This document shows positions 42,313 through 50,628 of a DNA stretch of 64,000 bases, piece by piece (the first letter of the stretch is position 1; every line of letters starts with the position of its first letter). A model generated the notes under the pieces. That model was not told the origin of the DNA, made no database searches, and worked only from the letters and a program-made list of their open reading frames with translations. A program made the position numbers and the translations under genes. This stretch comes from Achromobacter sp. HZ34. Its GTDB lineage: Bacteria > Pseudomonadota > Gammaproteobacteria > Burkholderiales > Burkholderiaceae_B. The DNA lies in assembly GCF_002209485.1 (NCBI RefSeq), contig NZ_NJIX01000001.1, positions 434,001 through 498,000 of the forward strand. Direction: 5' to 3'.

Positions 42313-43347
42313 ATGTATAGCAAGTTTCTACGCGCCCTGGCCATGACGGCCAAGGGCGGATTCAACTCGGCCGCGGTCGTCGTGTCTGCCGTCGCCATGT
42401 CCGCTGTCGTCATGTCTGCCGCGGTTACCCCCGCCCACGCCGCCGACGCGTTCCCGACTCGCACCATCCGCTACATCGTGCCGTTCTCGCCTGGCGGCGT
42501 GTCCGACGGCGTGGCGCGGCTGATGGCCGAACAGTTGACCCAGCGGCTGGGACAGTCCGTCATCGTGGAGAACAAGCCGGGCGTGTCTGGCATCGTCGGC
42601 ACCCAGCTGGTGGCGCGGGCCGACGCGGATGGCTACACCATCGTCGGCGGCACCATCACCACGCATGCGGTCAATCCCTTCTTCGTCAAGAAGCTGGGCT
42701 ATGACCCCGTCAAGGATTTCACGCCCGTGGCGCTGGTGGGCATGGTCAGCAATGCCCTGGTGGTGCGCGCCGACAGCCCTTACAAGTCGGTGCAGGACGT
42801 CATCGACGCCGCCCGCGCCAAGCCGGATACCCTGACCTACGGCACCGCGGGGCCAGGCACGTCCCAGCATCTGTCGGGGCAGTTGTTCCAGTCCATCTCC
42901 GGCACGCGGCTGCGCCAGATCGTCTACAAGGGCGGCTCGCAGTCCATGATCGACCTGATCGGCGGCCAGATCGACATGGTATTCGACACGGTGGCGGCGG
43001 CGCGCCCCATGATCGACTCGGGCAAGGTCAGGGTGCTGGGCGTGACGTCGGCCAAGCCGCTGGCGGATCTGCCGCAGGCAAAACCTTTGGCCGAGTTGGG
43101 TTTGCCGGGCTTTGAAATGCAGTCGTGGCAGGGTATCTTCGCCCCGGCCGGGACGCCGGCGCCGGTGGTGGATCGCCTTGCCAAGGCCATTGCCGATGCG
43201 GTCGCCGCGCCCGAGGTGCGCGCCAAATTGCTGATGTTGGGCGTGGCGCCGGACGGCCGGGGTTCGGCGCAATTCACCGCGTTCCAGGCCAGTGAAATCG
43301 AAAAATGGGGCAAGGTGATCAAGGACGCCGGCATCCAGGCGGATTGA
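42313..43347 (+). CDS. Bug/TctC family periplasmic solute receptor
   Basis: A 344-residue Bug receptor. The signal region is about 42 residues with a long Ala/Val/Met-rich core, cleaving near AHAADA. Then come TRTIRYIVPFSPGGVSDGVARLMA, NKPGVSGIVG, DGYTIVGGT and GFEMQSWQGIFAPAGTP. GGAG lies before ATG 42313. It lies 52 nt after the LacI gene, so it presumably captures the substrate (a carboxylate in characterised relatives) degraded by this operon. No dedicated TctAB membrane genes are present. Confidence 0.93.
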   Translation: MYSKFLRALAMTAKGGFNSAAVVVSAVAMSAVVMSAAVTPAHAADAFPTRTIRYIVPFSPGGVSDGVARLMAEQLTQRLGQSVIVENKPGVSGIVGTQLVARADADGYTIVGGTITTHAVNPFFVKKLGYDPVKDFTPVALVGMVSNALVVRADSPYKSVQDVIDAARAKPDTLTYGTAGPGTSQHLSGQLFQSISGTRLRQIVYKGGSQSMIDLIGGQIDMVFDTVAAARPMIDSGKVRVLGVTSAKPLADLPQAKPLAELGLPGFEMQSWQGIFAPAGTPAPVVDRLAKAIADAVAAPEVRAKLLMLGVAPDGRGSAQFTAFQASEIEKWGKVIKDAGIQAD

Positions 43348-43396
43348 TACGCGATCCGCGCCGTTCGATGCCACCCCGCCCATCCAGGAGACAAAC

Positions 43397-44182
43397 ATGA
43401 CCGATCCCCGCTATCCCATCGATGGCCGCTTGCCGGCAATGTTCCGCAGCGGCCAGCCTTTGCGCGGGCTGTTCAATGGCCTGCCCAGTCCGGCCATCAT
43501 CGAAATGTGCGCCTATGCCGGCTTCGACTTCGTCATCATCGACAACGAGCACGGCAGCGCCGACCTTGGCGTGACCGAGCACATGTTGCGCGCGGCGCGG
43601 GCGTCAGGCATCGCACCGGTGGTGCGTTGCTTCGAGCACGATCTTCCGCGCATTCTGGACATGGGCGCCAGTGCCGTGCAGGTGCCCATGGTGCAGACCG
43701 TGGAGCAGGCACGGCGCCTGGCGGGCATGACGCGCTATCCGCCCCTGGGCAACCGCGGCAGCGCCTTCAGCACGCGCGCGGCGGGCTACGGCGCCTATGG
43801 CGGCGCGGGCCACACGCAACGCAGCAATGACGGCATCGCCTTCATCGCCATGATCGAGACGCCGGAGGCCGTGGACGTGGCGGCCGGCATTGCCGGAGTG
43901 GAGGGCGTGGATGCCGTCTTCATCGGGCCCAATGACCTGGCGCATGCCATGGGCCATGGCAGCGACTGGAACGCCGAGCCCGTGCAGCGCGCCATCGAAC
44001 GTGGCCTCAAGGCCATCGCCGATGCCGGCAAATGCCCGGGCATCATCACCCTGACGCCCGCCGACGAAGAAAAATACGGCGCATGGGGCGCGCGCTATTT
44101 CTGCAATGTCTCGACCAGCATCATCACCCGCGCCCTGGCGCAGGCAGCGTCGGCTGGCAAGGATGCGAAATTACGTTATTGA
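43397..44182 (+). CDS. HpcH/HpaI family aldolase
   Basis: A 261-residue class II (metal-dependent) aldolase of the HpaI/GarL/citrate-lyase-beta group, which cleaves 2-keto-3-deoxy or 4-hydroxy-2-oxo acids to pyruvate plus an aldehyde. Landmarks: GLFNGLPSPAIIEMCAYAGFDFVIIDNEHG, the MIETPEAV metal Glu and GPNDLAHAMG metal Asp. GGAG is directly upstream. It would perform the carbon-carbon cleavage after the HisD-like enzyme and SDR have produced a keto acid. Confidence 0.9.
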   Translation: MTDPRYPIDGRLPAMFRSGQPLRGLFNGLPSPAIIEMCAYAGFDFVIIDNEHGSADLGVTEHMLRAARASGIAPVVRCFEHDLPRILDMGASAVQVPMVQTVEQARRLAGMTRYPPLGNRGSAFSTRAAGYGAYGGAGHTQRSNDGIAFIAMIETPEAVDVAAGIAGVEGVDAVFIGPNDLAHAMGHGSDWNAEPVQRAIERGLKAIADAGKCPGIITLTPADEEKYGAWGARYFCNVSTSIITRALAQAASAGKDAKLRY

Positions 44183-44287
44183 TACGCGGTATACCCATAT
44201 ACTGGATCGTTTGTTTGACTGCTCACGTGTATCGATAGAATCCTTCGCACGGCGGCGCCCAGCCTCCATGCGACGATTTGGAACCCC

Positions 44288-45424
44288 ATGAGCGAACATC
44301 TGGATTATTGGCATTGCTTTGGCGAGGACTACGCGTCCTCGCGCGCGCTTTTCCTCGACGCTGCCGCCCGCGCCGGTGCCGCGGTGACGAGCTATCCGCA
44401 TCCCGAGTGGCGCGGCCCCGCCGGCGAACCGCTGGCGATCGACGTGGCCACCGTGGGTTCGCGCGATGCGCCGCGCCAGCTGCTGGTCATCAGCGGAACG
44501 CACGGTCTGGAGGGCAGGGCAGGATCGGCCATGCAGGTCGCCTGGCTGATAGCGGGCGACGCCAGGAAGCTGCCCGCTGATGTCGGCGTGGTGCTGGTGC
44601 ATGCACTGAATCCCTATGGCTTCGCCTACGCGTCCCGGACCACGGAAAACAATGTCGACCTGAATCGCAACTTCGTCGACCATCGAGCGGCCTACCCGGC
44701 CAATCCCGGCTATGCCGAACTGCACGACGCGCTGATACCCGCGGCGTGGTCCGAGGCGACGCTGGCGGCGACCGAAGCCGCGACCGCGCGCTTCCGCGAA
44801 CGGCATGGCGCGGATGCCTTGTTCGATGTCACCGCCCGTGGGCAGTACACGCACCCCGACGGCGTCATGTACGGCGGTTCGCAGCGGGAATGGTCCAACG
44901 TGACGCTGGAACGCATCGTCCAGGCACATCTGCCCGGTGCGCGGCAGGTCGGCCTGATCGACTGGCACACCGGCATCGGTGATTACGGCCAGCCGTTCTT
45001 CCTGTGCTTCAATCCGGACGGCAGCGACCTGCAGGCCGAGGCAGCCCGTTGGTGGGGCCAGGACCTGGTCGTGGGACAACGCCCCAACGGGCTGGCGCGA
45101 CCGGATTATCAAGGGCTGGTCTTCAACGGCGTGCGGCAGTTCCTGGGCGACCGGCCCATGGTGGGCGCGGTGATCGAGTACGGCACCGCCGCCGGGCCCG
45201 CGCGCGCGGCCTCGCGGCTGGACCAGTGGTTGCGCTTCAAGGCGCCGGCCCAGCCGGACGCGCGCCGCGATGCCGTCTTGCGCGCCGACGTCATCGATGC
45301 CATGGTGCCCACTTCCAGCCTGTGGCGCCGAGCGGTGATCAAGCATGGCTTGCGTATCACCCGGCAGGCGGTAGACGGCATGGCTACGTGGCATCTGGCT
45401 GGCGCGAAGCATGGCGTTGAATGA
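44288..45424 (+). CDS. DUF2817 / M14-like zinc hydrolase
   Basis: A 378-residue protein of the DUF2817 group, related to M14 carboxypeptidases. Zinc pattern: H72-x2-E75 in SGTHGLEG and the later His in DWHTGIGDYG; the substrate-carboxylate segment NNVDLNRNF and a C-terminal catalytic-Glu-like VIEYGTAAG fit M14. No signal peptide. It follows the aldolase by 105 nt and precedes the amidase by 13 nt. It likely hydrolyses an amide or ester bond in a small molecule; together with the amidase it suggests the pathway substrate is conjugated to an amino compound. Start ATG 44288 has only a weak Shine-Dalgarno. Confidence 0.78.
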   Translation: MSEHLDYWHCFGEDYASSRALFLDAAARAGAAVTSYPHPEWRGPAGEPLAIDVATVGSRDAPRQLLVISGTHGLEGRAGSAMQVAWLIAGDARKLPADVGVVLVHALNPYGFAYASRTTENNVDLNRNFVDHRAAYPANPGYAELHDALIPAAWSEATLAATEAATARFRERHGADALFDVTARGQYTHPDGVMYGGSQREWSNVTLERIVQAHLPGARQVGLIDWHTGIGDYGQPFFLCFNPDGSDLQAEAARWWGQDLVVGQRPNGLARPDYQGLVFNGVRQFLGDRPMVGAVIEYGTAAGPARAASRLDQWLRFKAPAQPDARRDAVLRADVIDAMVPTSSLWRRAVIKHGLRITRQAVDGMATWHLAGAKHGVE

Positions 45425-45437
45425 GTGAGAGACGAGC

Positions 45438-46943
45438 ATGGCCATCGACAACAGCCAGGAAGCCCTCGTGCGCGCGCTGACGTATGCCAGCCTGCGCGAA
45501 CAGGCGCAGGCGCTCGCGCAAGGCCGCGTGCGAGCGATTGAACTGCTGGAACAAAGCCTGGCGCGCATCGACCGTTATGACGGCGCCATCAATGCGGTGG
45601 CGGTGCGCGATGACACGCGGGCGCGTCAGGCCGCGCTGGCCGCCGACAAGCTGCTTGCCGACGGTGTGCGCAAGCCGCTGTTGGGCGTGCCGATCACGGT
45701 CAAGGAATCCTTCGACGTCCAGGGGCTGTACACCACCAGTGGCAATCCCGCCTTCGCGGACAATCTGGCCGAGCGCGATGCGCACGCCGTGGCTGCCTTG
45801 CGCGCGGCGGGGGCCGTCATCCTGGGCAAGACCAATGTGCCCCTGGCCCTGGCCGATTTGCAGAGCTACAACGCGCTGCACGGTATCTGCCGCAATCCCT
45901 GGGACCTGGCGCGCACGCCGGGAGGCTCGTCGGGCGGTTCGGCCGCGGCGCTGGCTGCTGGCTATACCGCACTGGAACTGGGCTCCGACATCGGCGGCTC
46001 CATCCGTATCCCCGCGCATTTCACCGGGGTGTTCGGCCACAAGAGCAGCTATGGCCTGATCTCCATGCGCGGGACCAGCGTTCCCCCGGGCCGGGTCGCG
46101 GATCGCGACCTGGGCGTCGCCGGGCCACTTGCTCGCAGCGCGGCGGATCTGGATCTGGCGCTGGACCTGCTGTTGAACCTGGACCCGCTGGCCCGCAAGG
46201 CCTGGCGCGTCAGCCTGCCCCCCAGCCGGCAGCGGGACCTGGCGGGGCTTCGCGTGTTGTTGCTGGACCAATGGCCGGGGGCGCCGCGCAGCCTGTCTGA
46301 ACGGCTGGTGGTGGCGCGCGTGGCGCAGCGGCTGCATGCCGGCGGCGCCAAGGTGTTGTGGGCCGCCGACCTGCAGGCCGGCGTATTGCCCGACCTGCAA
46401 TTGGCGCACCGGGTCTATCGCAGCCTCATCGGTTCGTCGCTGGCGACGCCGCCGCGGCTGAGCGAGGCCGCCCAGCGCATGCTGGAGGCGCTGGCGCCCA
46501 GCGACGAGAGCGCGGACGCCGCGTGGTTGCGCGCGCCGACGCTGTCGCACAGGGACTGGCTGGCCAACAATGAATTGCGCCACCGCATGCGCGAACAGTG
46601 GGAGCGCTTGTTTGAATCCGTCGATATCGTCGTTACGCCCGTGGCGCCGACGCCGGCGTTCCAGCACAACCACACCGAACCCAAGGACCAGCGTACCTAT
46701 CCGGTGGCGTTCGAGGATGGCATCCGCCCGGTGCGCTTCATGGACCTGTTCCACTGGGCCGGTTTGCCGGTGATGCCGGGATTGCCGGCCACGTCCTTCC
46801 CGGTCGGCCTGGATGACGATGGCTTGCCGGTCAGTGCGCAGGCCATGGGGGCGTACCTGGAAGACCGTGGCACCATCGCTTTCGCGGGCTTGATGGAAGC
46901 GGCATTCGGCGGTTTCCAGGTGCCGCCGGGCTACGAACCCTGA
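45438..46943 (+). CDS. Amidase signature family hydrolase
   Basis: A 501-residue amidase. The Ser-cisSer-Lys triad fits Lys89 (VKESFDV), Ser164 (PGGSSGGSAAALAAG) and Ser188 (GSDIGGSIRIP). Length and C-terminus (ATSFPVGLDDDGLPVSAQAMG) are normal for the family. No signal peptide, so cytoplasmic. Begins 13 nt after the DUF2817 gene and is the last gene of the plus-strand operon, facing the glutathione-type importer with only 13 nt between the stops. Substrate unknown. Confidence 0.92.
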   Translation: MAIDNSQEALVRALTYASLREQAQALAQGRVRAIELLEQSLARIDRYDGAINAVAVRDDTRARQAALAADKLLADGVRKPLLGVPITVKESFDVQGLYTTSGNPAFADNLAERDAHAVAALRAAGAVILGKTNVPLALADLQSYNALHGICRNPWDLARTPGGSSGGSAAALAAGYTALELGSDIGGSIRIPAHFTGVFGHKSSYGLISMRGTSVPPGRVADRDLGVAGPLARSAADLDLALDLLLNLDPLARKAWRVSLPPSRQRDLAGLRVLLLDQWPGAPRSLSERLVVARVAQRLHAGGAKVLWAADLQAGVLPDLQLAHRVYRSLIGSSLATPPRLSEAAQRMLEALAPSDESADAAWLRAPTLSHRDWLANNELRHRMREQWERLFESVDIVVTPVAPTPAFQHNHTEPKDQRTYPVAFEDGIRPVRFMDLFHWAGLPVMPGLPATSFPVGLDDDGLPVSAQAMGAYLEDRGTIAFAGLMEAAFGGFQVPPGYEP

Positions 46944-46956
46944 GGGGCACGTACCG

Positions 46957-47871
46957 CTACCGCAGCTTCTGGTCCAGCGCGTCGCGCAGGCCATCGCCCA
47001 GCACATTGAAGGCCAATGACGTCACGAAGATGGCGAGGCCCGGGAAAAACGCCACGTGGTCGGCCATCCCCAGATAGGAGCGGCCGTCGGCCAGCATCGC
47101 GCCCCACTCGGGCGAAGGCGGCTGGGCGCCCAGGCCCAGGAAGCTGAGGCCGGCCGCCACCAGGATGGCGGTGCCCATGCGCATCGACGTCGTCACGATG
47201 ATGGCCGGCAGCGCGCCGGGAAAAATGTGGCGCATGATGATGACGCCAGGCCGCACGCCGATGCTGCGCGCGGCCTGCACATACAGCGATCGGCGCAGGC
47301 CGAGGGTGGCGCTGCGCACCACGCGTGCGTACACCGGGATGCTGAAGACGCCCACCGCGTAGATCACATTCGATACCCCGGGCCCCAGCAAGGCGACCAC
47401 CGCGATGGCCAGCAGGATGCCGGGGAAGGCCAGCATCACATCGCAGGCGCGCATCAGCAAGGTGTCCGTGCGGCCGCCCGCGTAGCCGCTGACCAGGCCG
47501 ATGGCGATCCCTATCACGCCGCCCAGTAACACCGACAGGGCGCTGACGGCCAGCGAGATGCGGCCGCCCCAGATGATGCGGCTGAAGATGTCGCGGCCAT
47601 AGGAGTCGGTGCCGGCCCAGTGTGCGGGCGATGGTCCCGCCAACACGTTCTGGTAGTCGGGCGCGGTGGGATCGTAAGGCGCCACCCAGGGTGCGGCGAC
47701 GGCGCCCAGCACCAGCAGCAGGACCATGGCCAAGGCGACCTGGGTCGTGCGTTGCCGCAGCAGGCGCCTGGCGTGAACGCGCCAGGGCGAAGACCTGACG
47801 CTGTCGCCGCCGTTGCCATTGCTGCCGCTGTCAGCGGGCAACGGCTTGGTGTCCTCAAGGGATTGCGTCAT
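46957..47871 (-). CDS. gsiD: Glutathione/peptide ABC transporter permease (GsiD-like)
   Basis: A 304-residue DppC-type permease. A roughly 30-residue Gly/Asn/Ser-rich cytoplasmic head precedes the first span (VALAMVLLLVLGAVAAPWVAP), then GTDSYGRDIFSRIIWGGRISL and the coupling loop YVQAARSIGVRPGVIIMRHIFPGALPAI. About six spans. Start ATG 47871 overlaps the stop of the partner permease (ATGA). Assigned as GsiD from the clear GsiB neighbour. Confidence 0.88.
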   Translation of the reverse strand: MTQSLEDTKPLPADSGSNGNGGDSVRSSPWRVHARRLLRQRTTQVALAMVLLLVLGAVAAPWVAPYDPTAPDYQNVLAGPSPAHWAGTDSYGRDIFSRIIWGGRISLAVSALSVLLGGVIGIAIGLVSGYAGGRTDTLLMRACDVMLAFPGILLAIAVVALLGPGVSNVIYAVGVFSIPVYARVVRSATLGLRRSLYVQAARSIGVRPGVIIMRHIFPGALPAIIVTTSMRMGTAILVAAGLSFLGLGAQPPSPEWGAMLADGRSYLGMADHVAFFPGLAIFVTSLAFNVLGDGLRDALDQKLR

Positions 47872-48788
47872 GACAGGCGCACCTCCGGATTGGCGAAGCC
47901 GTACAGCAAGTCGACGACGAAGCTGATCAGCGAAAACTCCAGCGCGAACAGCAGGATCAGCGCCTGGATGACGGGGTAGTCCCGATAGGCCACGCTGTCG
48001 ACCAGCAGGCGTCCCAGCCCCGGCCAGGCGAACACGGTTTCCGTGATGATCGCGCCGCCCAGCAGGGCGCCGAACTCCAGTCCGGCCATGGTGATGATGG
48101 GCAGCAGGGCGTTGCGCAAGGCGTGACGCCAGACGATGCGCCATTCCGGCAGGCCTTTCATGCGGGCGGTGCGCACGTAGTCCTCGCTGGCGGCTTCGAT
48201 ATAGCCGGAGCGCGTGAAGCGGGCAAGGATGGCGGCCACCGCCGCCCCCAGGGTCAGCGACGGCATGATAAGCGAGCGCCAGTCATCGAAACCGCCCGTT
48301 GGCAGCCAGCCCAGGCGCACGGAGAACAGGTTGATCAGCAGCAGCCCCATCCAGAACGTCGGGAAGGAAATACCCGATACCGCCAGGACCATGCCGGTCT
48401 TGTCCTGCCACCGGTTGTGGCGGATGCCGGCCAATACGCCCAGGCCTACGCCGACCACGGTGGCCCAGGCCATGGAGACCGCTGCCAGCAGCAGGCTGGG
48501 CCAGAAACGCTGTGCGATTTCGCTGGCAACGGGCTGATTGGTGGTGATCGAGCGCCCCAGATCACCCTGCAGGATACGGCGCATGTAGCGGGCATATTGC
48601 GTCCAGATGGGCTGGTCCAAGCCCAGTTGCGTGCGGACCACGACCACTTCAGGCTCGGTCGCCTCGGGTCCGGCGATCAGGCGGGCAGGGTCACCGGGCA
48701 ACAGTCGCACGAACGCGAATACCAGGATGGAGACGGCAATCAGGACAGGGATGGCGCCCAGCAGGCGGCGGACGGCGAACTGGAGCAT
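47868..48788 (-). CDS. gsiC: Glutathione/peptide ABC transporter permease (GsiC-like)
   Basis: A 306-residue DppB-type permease, beginning MLQFAVRRLLGAIPVLIAVSILVFAFVRLLPGDPARLI, with about six spans and the coupling loop YVRTARMKGLPEWRIVWRHALRNALLP. ATG 48788 is 4 nt after the stop of the ATPase gene. Pairs with the GsiD-like permease to form the membrane channel. Confidence 0.9.
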   Translation of the reverse strand: MLQFAVRRLLGAIPVLIAVSILVFAFVRLLPGDPARLIAGPEATEPEVVVVRTQLGLDQPIWTQYARYMRRILQGDLGRSITTNQPVASEIAQRFWPSLLLAAVSMAWATVVGVGLGVLAGIRHNRWQDKTGMVLAVSGISFPTFWMGLLLINLFSVRLGWLPTGGFDDWRSLIMPSLTLGAAVAAILARFTRSGYIEAASEDYVRTARMKGLPEWRIVWRHALRNALLPIITMAGLEFGALLGGAIITETVFAWPGLGRLLVDSVAYRDYPVIQALILLFALEFSLISFVVDLLYGFANPEVRLS

Positions 48789-48792
48789 GGCC

Positions 48793-50628
48793 TTATCCCG
48801 CCTCCGCCGCAACGTAATGATCAGGTCCCACCTGGACCAGCTGCTTGCGCACGGGGTGTTGCCCGGGTGGCAGCCAGGCGCTGGGGATTTCGCTGTCGTC
48901 CAGGCCCCGCGCATGGTCGCGGCGGGTCGGGTCGGGCACGGGCACCGCGGCAAGCAGGCGGCGGGTGTAGGCATGCCGCGGCGCGCTGAAGACCGCCTGG
49001 CGCGGACCGATCTCGACGATCTGGCCCAGGTACATGACGGCCACGCGATGGCTGATGCGTTCGACGATGGCCATGTCATGGGAAATGAACAGGCACGCCA
49101 GGCCGTTTTCGCGCTGCAGCCGCATCATCAGGTTGACGATGCGGGCGCGGGTGCGCACATCCAGGGCGGCGACGGCTTCGTCGGCGATGAGCAGGTCCGG
49201 GCAGCTGGCCAAGGCGCGCGCCAGGCAGACTCTTTGCCGTTGGCCGCCGGAGAGGGCGTGGGGATAGCGGTCGACGTAGGCGGCCGGCAGGCCCACCTGG
49301 TCCAGCAGGGCCAGCACGCGCTGGCGTATCGCGCCGCCGCTGGCCAGCTTGTGGGTGACGATGGGCTCGGCAATCGAAGCCGCTATGGTCAGCCGCGGAT
49401 TCAGGGAGGCCTGCGGATCCTGGAACACATACTGGATGCCACGGTGCAGCAGCGCTGCGCTGGCCGTGTCACGGTGATGGATATCCTGGCCCTTGAAACG
49501 CAAGACGCCCGCGGCGGGCTGTTCGAGCCGGATGATGGAGCGCCCGGTGGTGGATTTTCCGCAGCCTGACTCGCCGACCAGCGCCAGGGTCTCGCCGGGA
49601 CGGATATCGAAACTGATGTGCTCGACCGCGTGGATGCGGCCGCGCGAGCGGCCCAGCAACCCTCGGGCAAGGTCGAAGCCGGTACTGAGTCCGCGCACTT
49701 CCAGCAGCGGCGCTGCCGTCGTATCGACGCGGTCCTCGGGCAACGGTTCGGTTTCGTCCGCCAGCGCAATAGGCTGCGGCGTCGAAGTGTGCGCCAGGCT
49801 GCCCAGGACAGGTAGCGCGGCCAGCAATTGCTGCGTATAAGCATGCGCCGGTGCCGCGAAAATCTGCTCGACCTCGCCCTGTTCGACGATGCGGCCGTCC
49901 TGCATCACCGCCACCCGATCCGCGACTTCCGCGACCACGCCCATGTCGTGCGTGACGAAGAGAATGGCCAGGTCCTGTTCGCGCTGCAACTCGCGGATCA
50001 AGCGCAGGACCTGTGCCTGCACGGTCACGTCCAGGGCCGTGGTGGGTTCGTCGGCGATCAGCAGGCGTGGGTGGCAGCTCAAGGCCATGGCGATCATGAC
50101 GCGCTGGCGCATGCCGCCGGACAGCTGGAAGGGATAGCGGTCCAGTTGCTGCGCGGCATTCGGCAGGCGTACCAGATCCAGCAGGCGGCGCGCTTCGGCA
50201 CGCGCCGCGCTGCGCGCGCTGCCCTGGTGCAACATGATGGCGTCGGTGATCTGGTCGCCGACGCGCAGCACCGGGTTCAGGCTGCTCATGGGCTCCTGGA
50301 AGATCATCGCAATCTCCGGGCCGCGCAGCGCGCGCATGCGGTCCGCGGATGCCTGGGCCAGGTCTATCGTGCTGCCGTCGCGGGAATGGTAGTGCAGGCT
50401 GCCGGCGCGGATGCGTCCACCGGCATGATCCAGCAAGCGTGTGATGGCCAGGCAACTGACTGATTTGCCGGAGCCACTCTCGCCGATCAGGGCAACGATC
50501 TTGCCGGGAGCGATGTCCAGGTCCAGCCCGCGCACGGCCGGGAAGCCGCCAATCTCGACGTCCAGGCCGCTTATCCGCAACAACGGTGCAGCGCTTGCGG
50601 CGGGGCGTGCGCCGCCCGGTTCCATCAT
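48793..50628 (-). CDS. gsiA: Glutathione/peptide ABC transporter fused ATPase (GsiA-like)
   Basis: A 611-residue tandem ATPase. First half: [31 protein letters not shown]. Second half: [32 protein letters not shown]. The single-polypeptide arrangement matches GsiA. In the second half the Walker B Glu is followed by Ala-Val rather than Pro-Thr, as in the other fused ATPase in this window. ATG 50628 overlaps the binding-protein stop (ATGA). Gene order here is B-A-C-D rather than the A-B-C-D of E. coli. Confidence 0.9.
   Translation of the reverse strand: MMEPGGARPAASAAPLLRISGLDVEIGGFPAVRGLDLDIAPGKIVALIGESGSGKSVSCLAITRLLDHAGGRIRAGSLHYHSRDGSTIDLAQASADRMRALRGPEIAMIFQEPMSSLNPVLRVGDQITDAIMLHQGSARSAARAEARRLLDLVRLPNAAQQLDRYPFQLSGGMRQRVMIAMALSCHPRLLIADEPTTALDVTVQAQVLRLIRELQREQDLAILFVTHDMGVVAEVADRVAVMQDGRIVEQGEVEQIFAAPAHAYTQQLLAALPVLGSLAHTSTPQPIALADETEPLPEDRVDTTAAPLLEVRGLSTGFDLARGLLGRSRGRIHAVEHISFDIRPGETLALVGESGCGKSTTGRSIIRLEQPAAGVLRFKGQDIHHRDTASAALLHRGIQYVFQDPQASLNPRLTIAASIAEPIVTHKLASGGAIRQRVLALLDQVGLPAAYVDRYPHALSGGQRQRVCLARALASCPDLLIADEAVAALDVRTRARIVNLMMRLQRENGLACLFISHDMAIVERISHRVAVMYLGQIVEIGPRQAVFSAPRHAYTRRLLAAVPVPDPTRRDHARGLDDSEIPSAWLPPGQHPVRKQLVQVGPDHYVAAEAG

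Noticed and set aside
44182-44200. ATAC-GCG-GTAT inverted repeat between the aldolase and DUF2817 genes, as a second LacI operator
   Set aside because: Arms are only 4 bp and do not match the perfect palindrome at 39072-39087 well enough to claim a second site.
45384-47006. 540-codon minus-strand frame opposite the amidase
   Set aside because: The amidase Ser-Ser-Lys signature is on the plus strand; the antisense product is Arg/Gln-rich with no motif.
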